DNA of 64,000 nucleotides from Nonomuraea guangzhouensis (GCF_019396345.1 NZ_JAHKRM010000021.1:62001-126000); one strand, 5' to 3'; counted from the stretch's first letter, positions 43,909 to 63,300 are shown. Translations and numbers: made by a program. Notes: generated by a model not told the origin, from the letters alone.

Positions 43909-44814
43909 GTGCTGCGGATTCATTTCACCGTCGAAGACCTGGCGCGCCTGCGCATGGCGGCCACCCTCGGGCCGGTGACGGAGAGCGTGTTCGCCCTGGA
44001 CCTGTACACCAGAAGCGGCGGCGCCATCCACGGCGAGTGGCGGCGGGACGTGCGCGAGCGCATGAACGGCGAGGCCCGGCAGGTGGATCGGCTGGCCCGC
44101 GAACGCCGGACGCTCGGCGAGCTGCTCGTACTTCTCAACCGCTCCCCCGGCGAGACGGGCTTCCGCTCCGGCGACACCGCGGTCCAGTGGGCGACCGCCA
44201 CCGTGCTCGCCTTCTGCCAGGCCGCGGTCCTGCCGTACTGGGGCCGGGTACGTGCCTACCTGGAGCTCGAACGGGAGACGTTCGGCCGCATCACCATCAC
44301 CAACGGCGTCGAATGCCTGCTGGACACCCTGCACCCGAAACTGGTCTGGAACCCGCCGGTGCTGGAGGTCCCGCAGGACGAGGACCGCGACGTGTACCTC
44401 GACGGCAACGGCCTGCTGCTCAGCCCGTCGTTCTTCCTGCAGGTCAAGCACTGCCTGTTCCTGGACAGGGAGCGCGAGACCGGGCTGCCCGCCCTCGTGG
44501 TGTCGGTCCCCTGGGCGCCGGCCGTGCTGTCGGACCTGGTGGCCGAGCCCACGCTCGACGACGAGGCGCTCGGCGCGCTCGTCGGACACACCAGGGCGGC
44601 GGCGATGCAGGCGCTCATGGACAGCTGCACCACCGGCGCGCTCTCCGAGCGGCTCGGCATCTCCCTGGCGGGAGCCAGCAAACACGCCACGGTGCTGCGC
44701 AAGGCCGGGCTCATCACCACCGCCCGCAACCGCAACACGGCCCGGCACACCCTGACGTCGCTGGGCATGGCGCTGCTGCGCGGGGGCGGCCACCTCATCT
44801 CACAACGCAACTGA
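43909..44814 (+). CDS. ArsR-like winged-helix regulator (DUF5937-type N-terminus)
   Basis: Predicted 301 residues from GTG 43909, 5 bases after GGGAG; ATG 43897 is possible and longer starts are not protein-like. The N-terminus MLRIHFTVEDLARLRMAATLGP matches the DUF5937 region found before ArsR HTH domains in actinomycetes. The winged helix is at the C-terminus (about 230-300: ALSERLGISLAGASKHATVL, then LRKAGLITTARNRNTARHTLT). It is the only DNA-binding protein inside the cluster core besides the edge XRE, and it heads the operon with MbtH and the SyrP-like oxygenase, so a pathway-specific role is likely. It has no SARP or LuxR features. Confidence 0.82.
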   Translation: MLRIHFTVEDLARLRMAATLGPVTESVFALDLYTRSGGAIHGEWRRDVRERMNGEARQVDRLARERRTLGELLVLLNRSPGETGFRSGDTAVQWATATVLAFCQAAVLPYWGRVRAYLELERETFGRITITNGVECLLDTLHPKLVWNPPVLEVPQDEDRDVYLDGNGLLLSPSFFLQVKHCLFLDRERETGLPALVVSVPWAPAVLSDLVAEPTLDDEALGALVGHTRAAAMQALMDSCTTGALSERLGISLAGASKHATVLRKAGLITTARNRNTARHTLTSLGMALLRGGGHLISQRN

Positions 44815-44834
44815 CCTTCCCTGGAGGACGAACG

Positions 44835-45047
44835 ATGAGCACGAACCCCTTCGAGGACGCCGAGGGCACCTACCTGGTGCTCGTCAACGACGAGGGACAA
44901 CACTCGCTGTGGCCGTCCTTCGTGGACGTCCCGGCCGGATGGGCGGTCGCGCTGCCCGAGACCGACCGCGAACGCGCGCTCGACTACATCAACGAGAACT
45001 GGACCGACATGCGGCCCAAGAGCCTCATCGCGGCGATGGAGGAGTGA
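44835..45047 (+). CDS. mbtH: MbtH-like protein
   Basis: Seventy residues after GGAGGA. It shows the MbtH signature: NPFEDAEGTYLVLVNDEGQ with NDEGQHSLWP, then VDVPAGWAVA, and INENWTDMRPKSL at the end. MbtH proteins bind and activate NRPS adenylation domains (established). It should support one or more A domains of the two NRPSs encoded downstream. It lies 20 bases after the regulator and 4 bases before the SyrP-like gene. Confidence 0.97.
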   Translation: MSTNPFEDAEGTYLVLVNDEGQHSLWPSFVDVPAGWAVALPETDRERALDYINENWTDMRPKSLIAAMEE

Positions 45048-45051
45048 AGCC

Positions 45052-45969
45052 GTGCCACTGCTGACGATCAACGGCCACGGAGAGCCCGTCCACGACCGGA
45101 TCAGGGCCGGCCACCGTGAGCTGCGCGAGAACCTGACCACCCACGGGGCCCTGCTGTTCCGCGGCTTCGACGTGGGCGGCGTCGAGGGCTTCGACGCCGC
45201 CGTGCGCGCCTTCTCCGGGACGCCGCTGGAGTACACCGAGCGGTCCTCGCCCCGCAGCGTGATCAAGGGCAACGTCTACACCTCGACCGACTACCCGCCC
45301 GAGGAGGAGATCTTCTTCCACAACGAGAACTCCTACCAGGCCGTCTGGCCCATGGTGCTGTTCTTCCACTGCCTGCGGCCGCCGGAGTCGCAGGGGGCCA
45401 CGCCTTTGGCCTCCGTGCGGGAGGTGTACGACACCCTCGATCCCGCGGTGCGCGAGGAGTTCGAGCGGCGCGGCTGGATGGTCGTACGCAACTACGACGA
45501 CGACCTCGGCATGCCGTGGCGGGAGGCGTTCAACACCTCCGACCGCGACGAGGTCGCCGCGTACTGCGAACGCAACGGCGTACGGGCGACCTGGCTCGGG
45601 GACGGGCGGCTGCGCACCGAGGCGGTGCGCGCGGCCGTGCACCATCACCCGGTGACGGGCGACCCCGTCTGGTTCAACCACGCCACGTTCTTCCACGTCA
45701 CGACGTTGCCTGAGGCCGTGCGCGAAGGGCTGCTGGAGATGTGCGGGGAGGAGGGGCTGCCGAGCAACACCTACTACGGCGACGGCGGCGCCATCCCCGA
45801 CGAGGTCACCGACCACCTGCGCAAGTGCTACCGGGCGGCGTCCCGGCGCTTCGACTACGCGGCGGACGACCTGCTCGTCATCGACAACATGCTCACCGCG
45901 CACGCGCGCGAGCCGTACACGGGGCCGCGGAAGATCGCGGTCGCCATGGCGGAGCCGTCGAACGCGTAA
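45052..45969 (+). CDS. SyrP-like Fe(II)/alpha-ketoglutarate oxygenase (TauD family)
   Basis: Predicted 305 residues from GTG 45052. TauD/TfdA fold with the facial triad His90-x-Glu92 (EEIFFHNENSY) and distal His284 (NMLTAHAREPYTGPRKIAVAM); Arg293 would hold alpha-ketoglutarate. The Glu in place of Asp in H-x-E/D and the overall pattern (HGALLFRGFDV, VWFNHATFFHV) match SyrP-type enzymes. These beta-hydroxylate an aspartyl residue held on an NRPS carrier protein in syringomycin (established for SyrP). Its likely substrate here is the Asp/Asn-like residue loaded by the first NRPS module. Confidence 0.85.
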   Translation: MPLLTINGHGEPVHDRIRAGHRELRENLTTHGALLFRGFDVGGVEGFDAAVRAFSGTPLEYTERSSPRSVIKGNVYTSTDYPPEEEIFFHNENSYQAVWPMVLFFHCLRPPESQGATPLASVREVYDTLDPAVREEFERRGWMVVRNYDDDLGMPWREAFNTSDRDEVAAYCERNGVRATWLGDGRLRTEAVRAAVHHHPVTGDPVWFNHATFFHVTTLPEAVREGLLEMCGEEGLPSNTYYGDGGAIPDEVTDHLRKCYRAASRRFDYAADDLLVIDNMLTAHAREPYTGPRKIAVAMAEPSNA

Positions 45970-45980
45970 CCTGGCCGCCT

Positions 45981-47030
45981 TCAGCGGTCCCGGCCGTCCT
46001 GGTCCTTCTCGATCCCGGCGTCAGCGTCGTCGCCGGGATCCTGGGCCAGGGCGGCCTGTCGCAGGTGCCGGATCATCGCGGCGAGCACCGCCAGGACCAG
46101 CAGGTCGGCGACGAGCCCCGGCACGGCCGAGAACTGGTTCACGATGAACGCGAACACCTGACCGAAGAGGATGTCGACCAGGAGCGCGAGGTAGAGCACC
46201 TGGAAGGCGGCCAGCCGGTTCCACCGCAGCCGAGCCGCCCCCCAGAGGCAGAGCAGGACCGTCACCACGGCGGAGGCGGCCAGGCCGATCACCGCTCCCC
46301 ACTCCCGCTCGTGCGCCAGGGAGTCGTACGAGCTCTCCAGGGTCAGGCCGACCAGGGGCAGCGGAGCCCGTACGACGAGGTAGACCACCGCGAGCACCAC
46401 CACCACCGGCCGCCGACCCAGCCGGTCGAGCCAGAGCAGGGCGCCGCGGACGGCGGGGAACCGGGGCGGCTCGCTGGCGGGCACCATGCCGAGCAGGCGG
46501 ACCGCGGCGGCGTCCAGCGGGTCGCCGGAGTCCTGGACCAGGCGGATCGCGCCGCGCCGCTGCTCGACCGTCAGCCCGGAGGTCACGCCGACGAGGGCGG
46601 CGTGCAGCGCGTTGGCGGTCCGCTCGGTGCAGGTGTACTCGGTGCGGCCCTTGAGCCACTGGGCGAGCACCACGAGAGCGGCGAAGACCAGGTAGATGAT
46701 GCCGGCGGCGGGCCGGTAGAAGTAGTCGTTGCGCTCGGTGACGAACTTGCCGACCTCGTCGACGAACGTGCCGAACCCGGCCCCGCCGAGCAGCGCACCC
46801 CACGTCCTGGCCGCCTCACCGAGGAACGCGAGGGTGACGCCCAGCCCCGCCGCCATGAGCAGGCCACCCCACAGGACGTGCGCGATGTGCAGGTCGCCGC
46901 GGCCGAGCTTCGGATAACCCGTGCTCGCCAGCCACGTCCTGATGAGCAGCACCGCGCTGATCCCCGCGATGGCGAACACCTGCAGGTGAGCCGCCGCACT
47001 GGTGATTCGTGCCAGTCGTGATCGGCGCAC
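45981..47030 (-). CDS. Multi-pass membrane protein of unknown function
   Basis: Predicted 349 residues. GTG 47030 has an excellent GGAGGA site 5 bases before it, so it is preferred to an upstream GTG at 47171. About eight hydrophobic segments. A conserved-looking stretch, GTFVDEVGKFVTERNDYFYRP, lies after the third segment, with a cytoplasmic region of about 60 residues in the middle (ALVGVTSGLTVEQRRGAIRL). I do not recognise a family with a known function. It is transcribed against its neighbours and ends 11 bases from the SyrP-like stop, so it may be a resident gene unconnected to the pathway or a transport/immunity factor. Confidence 0.7.
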   Translation of the reverse strand: MRRSRLARITSAAAHLQVFAIAGISAVLLIRTWLASTGYPKLGRGDLHIAHVLWGGLLMAAGLGVTLAFLGEAARTWGALLGGAGFGTFVDEVGKFVTERNDYFYRPAAGIIYLVFAALVVLAQWLKGRTEYTCTERTANALHAALVGVTSGLTVEQRRGAIRLVQDSGDPLDAAAVRLLGMVPASEPPRFPAVRGALLWLDRLGRRPVVVVLAVVYLVVRAPLPLVGLTLESSYDSLAHEREWGAVIGLAASAVVTVLLCLWGAARLRWNRLAAFQVLYLALLVDILFGQVFAFIVNQFSAVPGLVADLLVLAVLAAMIRHLRQAALAQDPGDDADAGIEKDQDGRDR

Positions 47031-47195
47031 CGATCCTCCTCCGCTTCCAGGGACGTCGTGGGAAGCGCCGACCGCAGAGCCGGGTCGTCGGCGAATTTCG
47101 CTCCTGCGGTCTTTCCGCGCGGGCACGAACACCTGCACGGGACGCTCGCGAATACCTGTCGACGCTAGCACACGAGCACCGTGACTGCCTTATTT

Positions 47196-47206
47196 AGCCT
47201 CAGGCT
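47196..47206. promoter_or_regulatory. Short dyad in the promoter region of the oxygenase/NRPS operon
   Basis: AGCCT-C-AGGCT, within TTATTTAGCCTCAGGCTCAAA, lies 74-84 bases before the oxygenase start and just upstream of the divergent membrane-protein gene. The AT-rich flanks suggest a promoter or operator. It has some resemblance to DtxR/IdeR iron boxes, too weak to claim. Confidence 0.35.
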
Positions 47207-47279
47207 CAAACACATTGAGATCGGCCGCGCCAGCGTCGAACCTGGACAGGATGGGTGTCGCCCAGGAAGGGAGCGAATT

Positions 47280-48308
47280 GTGTCGACATTCGAGCTGCGG
47301 AAAGACGAGGCGACGGCGATCGTGGAGCTGGCGGGTGAACTCGCCCGGCACCATCCCGGCGTGGAGTCGGCGGAATTCCAGAAGGTGGCCCGCACTTATG
47401 CCGACGAGCTGCCACGACGTCTCCGGGAGGACCTGCACGATTTCCGGCTGGCCGAGCCGTCGGGCCTCCTCGTGATATCCGGCCTGCCCGTGGACGACGC
47501 CACGATCGGCGCCACCCCCGACGATTGGAAGTCGCGTCCCACACCGTCGCCGACATTACCGCTCGACATCGCGTTCTACCTGGTGATGAGCCTGCTCGGA
47601 GAGCCGATCGGCTGGAGCACGCAGCAGGACGGGCGCATCATGCACGACGTTTTCCCGATGCGCGGCTACGAGCGCGAGCAAATCGGCTGGAGCAGCACGG
47701 AAACGCTGGTCTGGCACACCGAGGACGCGTTCCATCCGCTCCGCACGGACTATCTCGGGCTCATGTGCCTGCGTAATCATGACAAGGTCGAGACCACCTA
47801 CGCGGACGTCGGCTCACTGCATCTCGACGAGGCCACGGAAGCGCTACTCAGACAGCCACGATTTTTCATTCTTCCGGACGACTCGCACCGTCCCGAGAAT
47901 CGCGCGCCCGACCGGGACGACGACCCGAGAGTGATCGACCTGAAACGCCGCAGTTATCGTCAGGTCGAAAGCGCGCTGACCGACCCGAAGCCCGTTCCGG
48001 TGCTTTTCGGCGCCCCGGACGACCCCTATCTGTGTGTCGATCCGCACTATATGCAAGGAATACATGGAGAGGACGAGGAGAAAGCGCTCGCCGCCCTCGC
48101 CGCCACCGTGGACGCGGCCATGACCGGGGTCGTGCTCGAACCCGGTGACGTCTGCGTCATCGACAACTACAAGGCCGTGCACGGGCGCAAGCCCTTCCGC
48201 CCGCGGTTCGACGGGACGGACAGGTGGCTGCGCCGGCTGAACGTGGCCCGGGATCTCCGCAAGTCCCGGGAGTTCCGGCTGGACGCGCGGTCCCGCGTCA
48301 TCTACTGA
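47280..48308 (+). CDS. MppO/VioC-like Fe(II)/alpha-ketoglutarate oxygenase (beta-hydroxylase)
   Basis: Predicted 342 residues from GTG 47280, 7 bases after AAGGGAG. Clavaminate-synthase-like oxygenase: facial triad His146-x-Glu148 (LVWHTEDAFHPLRTDYLG) and distal His301 (DVCVIDNYKAVHGRKPF), with an Arg-rich C-terminal strand for alpha-ketoglutarate. This subgroup (VioC, OrfP, MppO) beta-hydroxylates arginine or, for MppO, enduracididine (established). With MppP/Q/R homologues in the same cluster, beta-hydroxylation of enduracididine is the better guess; free arginine remains possible. It is immediately upstream of the first NRPS gene, probably in one operon. Confidence 0.87.
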   Translation: MSTFELRKDEATAIVELAGELARHHPGVESAEFQKVARTYADELPRRLREDLHDFRLAEPSGLLVISGLPVDDATIGATPDDWKSRPTPSPTLPLDIAFYLVMSLLGEPIGWSTQQDGRIMHDVFPMRGYEREQIGWSSTETLVWHTEDAFHPLRTDYLGLMCLRNHDKVETTYADVGSLHLDEATEALLRQPRFFILPDDSHRPENRAPDRDDDPRVIDLKRRSYRQVESALTDPKPVPVLFGAPDDPYLCVDPHYMQGIHGEDEEKALAALAATVDAAMTGVVLEPGDVCVIDNYKAVHGRKPFRPRFDGTDRWLRRLNVARDLRKSREFRLDARSRVIY

Positions 48309-48325
48309 GGCGTCATCTACTGAGG
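48296..48325. repeat. 15-bp tandem duplication containing the oxygenase stop codon
   Basis: CGTCATCTACTGAGG occurs twice in direct tandem (48296-48310, 48311-48325). The first copy holds the stop of the MppO-like gene. The second repeats the same codons and stop in frame, and a TAG follows. It looks like a small slippage duplication between the oxygenase and the NRPS start. Confidence 0.9.
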
Positions 48326-48338
48326 CTAGGAGCACCGG

Positions 48339-58239
<9,901 letters not shown>

Positions 58240-58265
<26 letters not shown>

Positions 58266-58303
58266 CCGACACCTTCGAGAAGGCGGTCCGCCGTTCGTGA
58301 CCG
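58240..58303. repeat. 29-bp direct duplication spanning the NRPS1 stop
   Basis: 58240-58268 and 58275-58303 match at 28 of 29 bases, 35 bases apart. Each encodes the same ending (A-V-R-R-S-stop) though in different phases relative to the gene. It is a duplication of the 3' end of the first NRPS gene placed before the convergent MAB_1171c-type stop. Confidence 0.9.
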
Positions 58304-58307
58304 CGCC

Positions 58308-59477
58308 TCAGCGCGCGTGCCGCCGCCGGTAGGCGCGTGAGACGAGCCCGAGGAAGGCGGCGTCGCTGCTCAGGTCGGCGCCGCCGGGCACGGCCGCCGT
58401 CCCGGCCGCGCCGGCGGGCGGCTGCCCGCGGGCGCGCGCGGCGATGGCCGCGTCGAGCATGGCGGCCTCGGCGAACGCCTCCAGCCGCTGCCCGCGCAGG
58501 CCGGACCGCGCGCCCTCCCTGCTGGCCGCGTCCGCCACGCTCGGGTCCAGGTACGACTCCAGCGCGATCCTGCCGTCCCGGATCTCCACGAACCGCCGGT
58601 ACAGGCGCAGGTCCAGGTCGCGGAAGGTGAACAGCTCGACGAGAAAGGGGGCTGGGGCCATGAGGGCGATGTCCGGGTTGGCCTGGTAGAGCGCCCGCCA
58701 CAGCGGACGCAGCCGCAGGTAGAGGCAGAAGTCGCGGAGCCAGCGCAGCCGCGCCGGCCACCACGACGGCAGCGCGAGGCCGAGCAGGACCGCGAAGGCG
58801 GCCATCGGCGTCAGCAGGATGTCCAGGGGCGCCCGCAGCTCGTCGGGGTAGGGGAGGCTGAAGCGCCGGCAGGCGAAGTAGGCCGCCTTGTGCAGGTGGT
58901 AGATCACGGTCAGAGCGGCGCCCGCGGCGATCAGCCGCAGGCCCACGCGCACCGCCCAGTTCTCGCTCTGCCTGGCCTCAAGCAGGGCGAACCAGGTGAC
59001 GTGGCACAGGACCGGCACGAGGTAGCACAGGAAGATGAGCCAGTATTCGAGCACGCCGGGGGTGCCCCCGTATTGGACGGCGAAGCGCACGCTGTTGACC
59101 GGCGTGTCGGACAGGGCGAAGGCCAGGCACATGCCGAACACGACGATCCCCGGCCAGGCGACCGCCCACCACATACGCCGGCGTGGCCCTCCCAGTGGTG
59201 GGCTGACGTGCAGCACGACCGTCCGGATCGACCAGGCGACGGCGAGCATGAACAGGTGGGACAGCAGCCGGGCGAGGTTCGGCACGCCCGTCAGGCGCCA
59301 GACGATGTCGTACACCCAGGGCGTGTTGACGGTCATGGAGGCGGCGAGGGCGGCCACGATGACGAACACCGCCCGCCGGGCCGGGTCTCGCGCCCAGGAG
59401 CGGTGGTCGGCCAGCCGGAACGCGGTGAGCGCGCACAGCAGCAGAGCGGGGCTGTACAGCCGCAGCCACTCACTCAC
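58308..59477 (-). CDS. MAB_1171c/DUF6545-type membrane protein
   Basis: Predicted 389 residues from GTG 59477. Seven hydrophobic segments occupy the first 245 residues; the C-terminal about 145 residues are cytoplasmic and helical (RFVEIRDGRIALESYLDPSV). This is the layout of the actinobacterial MAB_1171c family of putative transporters, with PLWRALYQANPDIAL as a typical C-terminal landmark. Its start overlaps the ImmA/IrrE-like stop by 8 bases, so the two are one unit. The family is regularly paired with ImmA/IrrE-like peptidases and XRE regulators; a signalling role is suspected but not shown. It is inserted, antiparallel, between two NRPS genes. Confidence 0.85.
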   Translation of the reverse strand: MSEWLRLYSPALLLCALTAFRLADHRSWARDPARRAVFVIVAALAASMTVNTPWVYDIVWRLTGVPNLARLLSHLFMLAVAWSIRTVVLHVSPPLGGPRRRMWWAVAWPGIVVFGMCLAFALSDTPVNSVRFAVQYGGTPGVLEYWLIFLCYLVPVLCHVTWFALLEARQSENWAVRVGLRLIAAGAALTVIYHLHKAAYFACRRFSLPYPDELRAPLDILLTPMAAFAVLLGLALPSWWPARLRWLRDFCLYLRLRPLWRALYQANPDIALMAPAPFLVELFTFRDLDLRLYRRFVEIRDGRIALESYLDPSVADAASREGARSGLRGQRLEAFAEAAMLDAAIAARARGQPPAGAAGTAAVPGGADLSSDAAFLGLVSRAYRRRHAR

Positions 59478-60012
59478 AGCCGTGGCCGGAGCCCCTGCCG
59501 CCGGGCAGGTTCACGGTTCCGGTGAGCACGGCATCCATGCGCCGCACGGCGGCTGTCCGCGGCCGCGACTCCCTGCACGCCCGCCGCCAGATCAGCGAAG
59601 CGAGTAGTTCGGCCTCCTGCTCCTCCTCCGACCAGTAGGTGGTGCGCTTGAGCACGCGACGGACGACGGCGGGGCTCAGGCTGGGGAACAGCAGATGCCG
59701 CTGGTCCTTCACGTTGGCGGCCGGATAGTGCTCGCAGATGACGTGGCCCAGCTCGTGCAGGATGATGTGGTCCTGGTGCGGCGGCGTGGTGTCGGGTTTG
59801 TAGAAGATCAGGTCGGTCTCATCGGTGGCCAGCCAGGCGCCGAGTATCTCGTCGTCACCGGGCAGCTCCAGGAGCCGGATGGGGCGTCCGCGCTCGGCGG
59901 CGACCAGCTCGCACAGCGTCCGTACGCGATAGGGCCTGGGCATGGGTAATCGCCGGGCAATAGCCTCGCATCGACGTCGTAGGAGCCTGAACTTCTCGCC
60001 GGCGGGAATCAT
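59470..60012 (-). CDS. ImmA/IrrE-like metallopeptidase
   Basis: Predicted 180 residues. The zinc motif HELGHVICEH lies near residues 85-94, giving the H-E-x-x-H centre. ELLASLIWRRA follows, with Glu113-115 as a possible third ligand (EEEQEAE). ImmA/IrrE peptidases cleave XRE-type repressors to release gene expression (established for ImmA/ImmR and IrrE/DdrO). The obvious candidate substrate is the XRE regulator at 34140-34589, at the far edge of the same cluster. Co-transcribed with the MAB_1171c-type gene. Confidence 0.88.
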   Translation of the reverse strand: MIPAGEKFRLLRRRCEAIARRLPMPRPYRVRTLCELVAAERGRPIRLLELPGDDEILGAWLATDETDLIFYKPDTTPPHQDHIILHELGHVICEHYPAANVKDQRHLLFPSLSPAVVRRVLKRTTYWSEEEQEAELLASLIWRRACRESRPRTAAVRRMDAVLTGTVNLPGGRGSGHGCE

Positions 60013-60328
60013 ACCCTCTCCAGGTTAACAATTCCGCATCACTATACGATCATGTCGAATTTCCCACTAACCGCGACTATGACATGCATGATCTACCCCG
60101 CGCAAACCACCTAAACAAATCCCGGCCCCTCTGCTGAAACAAGCCTCTGAGCTGGTTCTTTAGCCGTCGATTCAAGGCTCTGGAGCGACCGGGCGGCCGC
60201 TGCGAAGATCGAGGAGAAAGCGGCGGGCGGGCGGGACGACGCCCGCGGTGACCGGACCGCCCGCTTGTCGAACAGTTTTCCAGGCGCGGTGCGGCCGACC
60301 GTCAACCGGAGGCTTGGAGAACACCTCG
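60013..60328. other. Divergent promoter region before the second NRPS
   Basis: No gene. 60020-60180 is notably AT-richer than the surroundings and carries a spaced inverted repeat, GATCATG (60048-60054) and CATGATC (60087-60093). It must hold the promoters of the ImmA-type unit (minus) and of the second NRPS (plus), because the intervening genes on the other strand prevent simple read-through from the first NRPS gene. GGAG at 60316-60319 is the NRPS ribosome binding site. Confidence 0.6.
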
Positions 60329-63300
60329 ATGCATATCTCTTCCCAGCGGGACGAGCGGATCGCGGCGCTACCGGAACACCTTCGTGACCAGGTGCTACGG
60401 CGGCTGTCCGGCCTGTCGGACGGCCTGTCGGACCGGGAGTCGATCCCGCGCACGGACACCACCGGCCCGGTGCCGCTCTCCCCCGCCCAGGAACGGCTCT
60501 GGTTCATGTACGAGCTGGACCCCTTCGCCGTCGACTACCTCGTGCCCCTGGTCGTGCGGCTGCGGGGGACGCTGGACGTGCCCGCGCTGCGGACGGCGCT
60601 CACCCAGGTGGTGGCGCGGCACGAGACGCTGCGCACGACGTTCGGCTCCCAGGACGGTCGCGGCACCCAGCGGGTGATGCCCGCCGCGGAGGTGCCGCTG
60701 CCCGTGACGGACCTGTCGGAGCGCCCCGCGGAGCTGGACCGCCTGCTGGAGGAGGAGGCCCGCCGGCCCGTCGACCTGCGCGAGGGCCCCGTGTTCCGGG
60801 CCCGGTTGATCCGGCTCGGCCCGCGCGAGCACGTGCTGGCCACCTACGCCCACCACATCGTCACCGACGGCTGGTCGTCGCGGGTGCTGCTCGACGACCT
60901 GGCCGCGCTGTACGCCGCCGCCGCCGACGGAGGCGCGCCCGCGGGCCTGCCGCCGCTGCCGGTGAGCTACGCCGACGTCAGCGTCTGGCAGCGGGAGCGG
61001 ATGTCGGGCCCAGAGGCCGAGGCCCAGCTCGCGTACTGGCGCCGCAGGCTGGACCGGCTGGCCCCGATGGACCTGCCCACGGACCGGCCGCGCCCGCCGG
61101 TCAGGAGCTCGGTGGGGGCGGCCCGCTCGTTCGAGATCCCGGCGGACGTCGCCGCGCGACTGCGGGAGCTCGGCGAGCGCACCGGCGCCACGCTCTTCAT
61201 GACCCTGGTCGCGGCGGTGCACACGCTGCTCGCCCGCTACACCGGCCGGCCGGACGTGGCCGTGGCCACCGTCGTCTCCGGCCGCGACCGGGTCGAGACG
61301 GAGAACCTGGTCGGCTTCTTCGTCAACACGCTGGTGCTGCGCGGTGAGGTCGACGAGTCGTGCTCGTTCGAGGAGCTGCTGGGACGCACGCGCGCGACGG
61401 TGCTGGACGCGTTCACCCACGACCAGGTGCCGTTCCAGCGGCTGGTGGAGACGCTGCGCCCGGAGCGCGACCCGAGCCGGCCGCCGCTGACGGAGGTCGC
61501 GGTCAACCTGCGCAACCTGCCGCCCGGCACGGCCGCGTTCCCCGGCCTGCGCGTCACGGACGTGCCGCCGCCCGTGCTGGCCGCGAGCATGGACCTTTCG
61601 TTCGACTTCACCGAGCGGGACGGCGCGCTGGCCGGGAGCCTGGCCTACAACGCGAGCCTGTACGGGCCCGGCACCGCCGAGCGGATGACCGCCCACCTGG
61701 TGCGCCTGCTCGCCGGGGTCGCGGCGGCGCCCGGCGCGCCGCTGGCCGGCGTCCCCCTGCTCGGCCGGGCCGAGCACCACCTGCTGGCCTCGTTGTGGTG
61801 CGGGACCGGCACGGGGCCGGAGGGACGGACGGTGACGGAGCTGTTCGCCGAGCAGGCGGCGGCCCGGCCCGAGGCCGACGCCGTGGTGTGCGGCGGCCGC
61901 ACGGTCGGCTACGGCGAGCTGGAGGAGCGGGCGAACCGCCTGGCCCGGCTGCTGGCCGCCAGAGGTGCGGGGCCGGAGCGGTACGTCGCGGTGGCGCTGC
62001 CCCGGTCGATCGACATGGTCGTGGCGGTGCTGGCCGTGCTCAAGGCCGGGGCCGCGTACCTGCCGCTGGACCTGGACCAGCCGGCCGACCGGATCGCCGC
62101 CATGATCGACGACACCCGGCCCGTGCTGGCGGTGGCCACCCGCGAGAGCGCCCGCGCGCTGCCCCCGGGCCTGCCGCTCGTCGAGCCGGACGACCCGGCC
62201 CTGGCCCGGTTGCCCGGCAGCGCCCCCGCGCCGGCCGCGCGGCCGGAGAACCCCGCGTACGTGATCTACACCTCCGGCTCGACGGGCCGGCCCAAGGCGG
62301 TGGTCGTCACCCACGAGGGCGTGCACGACATGGTGCGCATCCAGCGCGAGCGCATGGGCGCCGGGCCGGGCGCACGGGTCCTGCAGTTCGCCTCGCTCTC
62401 CTTCGACGGCGCCTTCTGGGAACTGGTGCTCGCCCTGCTGTCCGGGGGCACGCTCGTGGTCGCCACCGACGCGGAGCGCCCGCCGGGCACGCCGCTGGCG
62501 GGCCTGATCGCCCGCGAGCGGGTCACTCATGTCACGCTGCCGCCCACCGCCATCGCGACGCTGCCCGAGGACGGCGTGCCGAAGGGCGCGGTGCTGGTGG
62601 TGGCGGGTGAGACGTGCCCGCCGGAGCTGGTGCGCGCCTGGTCGCCGGGGCGGCGCATGTTCAACGGGTACGGCCCCACGGAGACCATGGTCGGCGCCAC
62701 CCTGAGCGAGCCGCTGACCCCGGCCGACGCCGACCCGGGACCGGTCCCGATCGGGCGGCCCTTCCCGAGCATCCGGACGTACGTGCTGGACGAGCGGCTC
62801 CGGCCCGCGCCCATCGGCGTGCCGGGCGAGCTGTACCTGGGCGGCACGCGCCTGGCCCGGGGTTACCTGAACAGGCAGGGGCTGACCGGCGCGCGGTTCG
62901 TCGCGGACCCGTACGGGCCGCCCGGCGCCCGCATGTACCGCACAGGGGATCGGGCCCGCTGGCTGGCCGACGGCCGGCTGGAGCACGCGGGCCGCACCGA
63001 CGACCAGGTCAAGCTGCGCGGGTTCCGCATCGAGCTGGGCGAGGTCGAGGCCGCGCTGGCCGAGCAGCCCACCGTGGTCGCCGCCGCCGCGGCGGTCAAG
63101 GAGGACGCGAACGGGACCAGGCGGCTGGTGGCCTACCTCGTACCGGCCGACGGGGGCGCGGACCCCGCGGAGCTGCGCGAGGTCCTGCGGCGGCGGCTGC
63201 CCGAGCACATGGTGCCCACGGCGTTCGTGCTGCTGCCCGCGCTGCCGCTCACGCACAGCGGCAAGGTGGACCGGCAGGCCCTGCCCATCCCGACCGGCGC

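Noticed and set aside
47196..47206. Iron-responsive DtxR/IdeR box before the oxygenase gene
   Set aside because: Only a five-base dyad with partial resemblance to the 19-base consensus; insufficient to call iron control.
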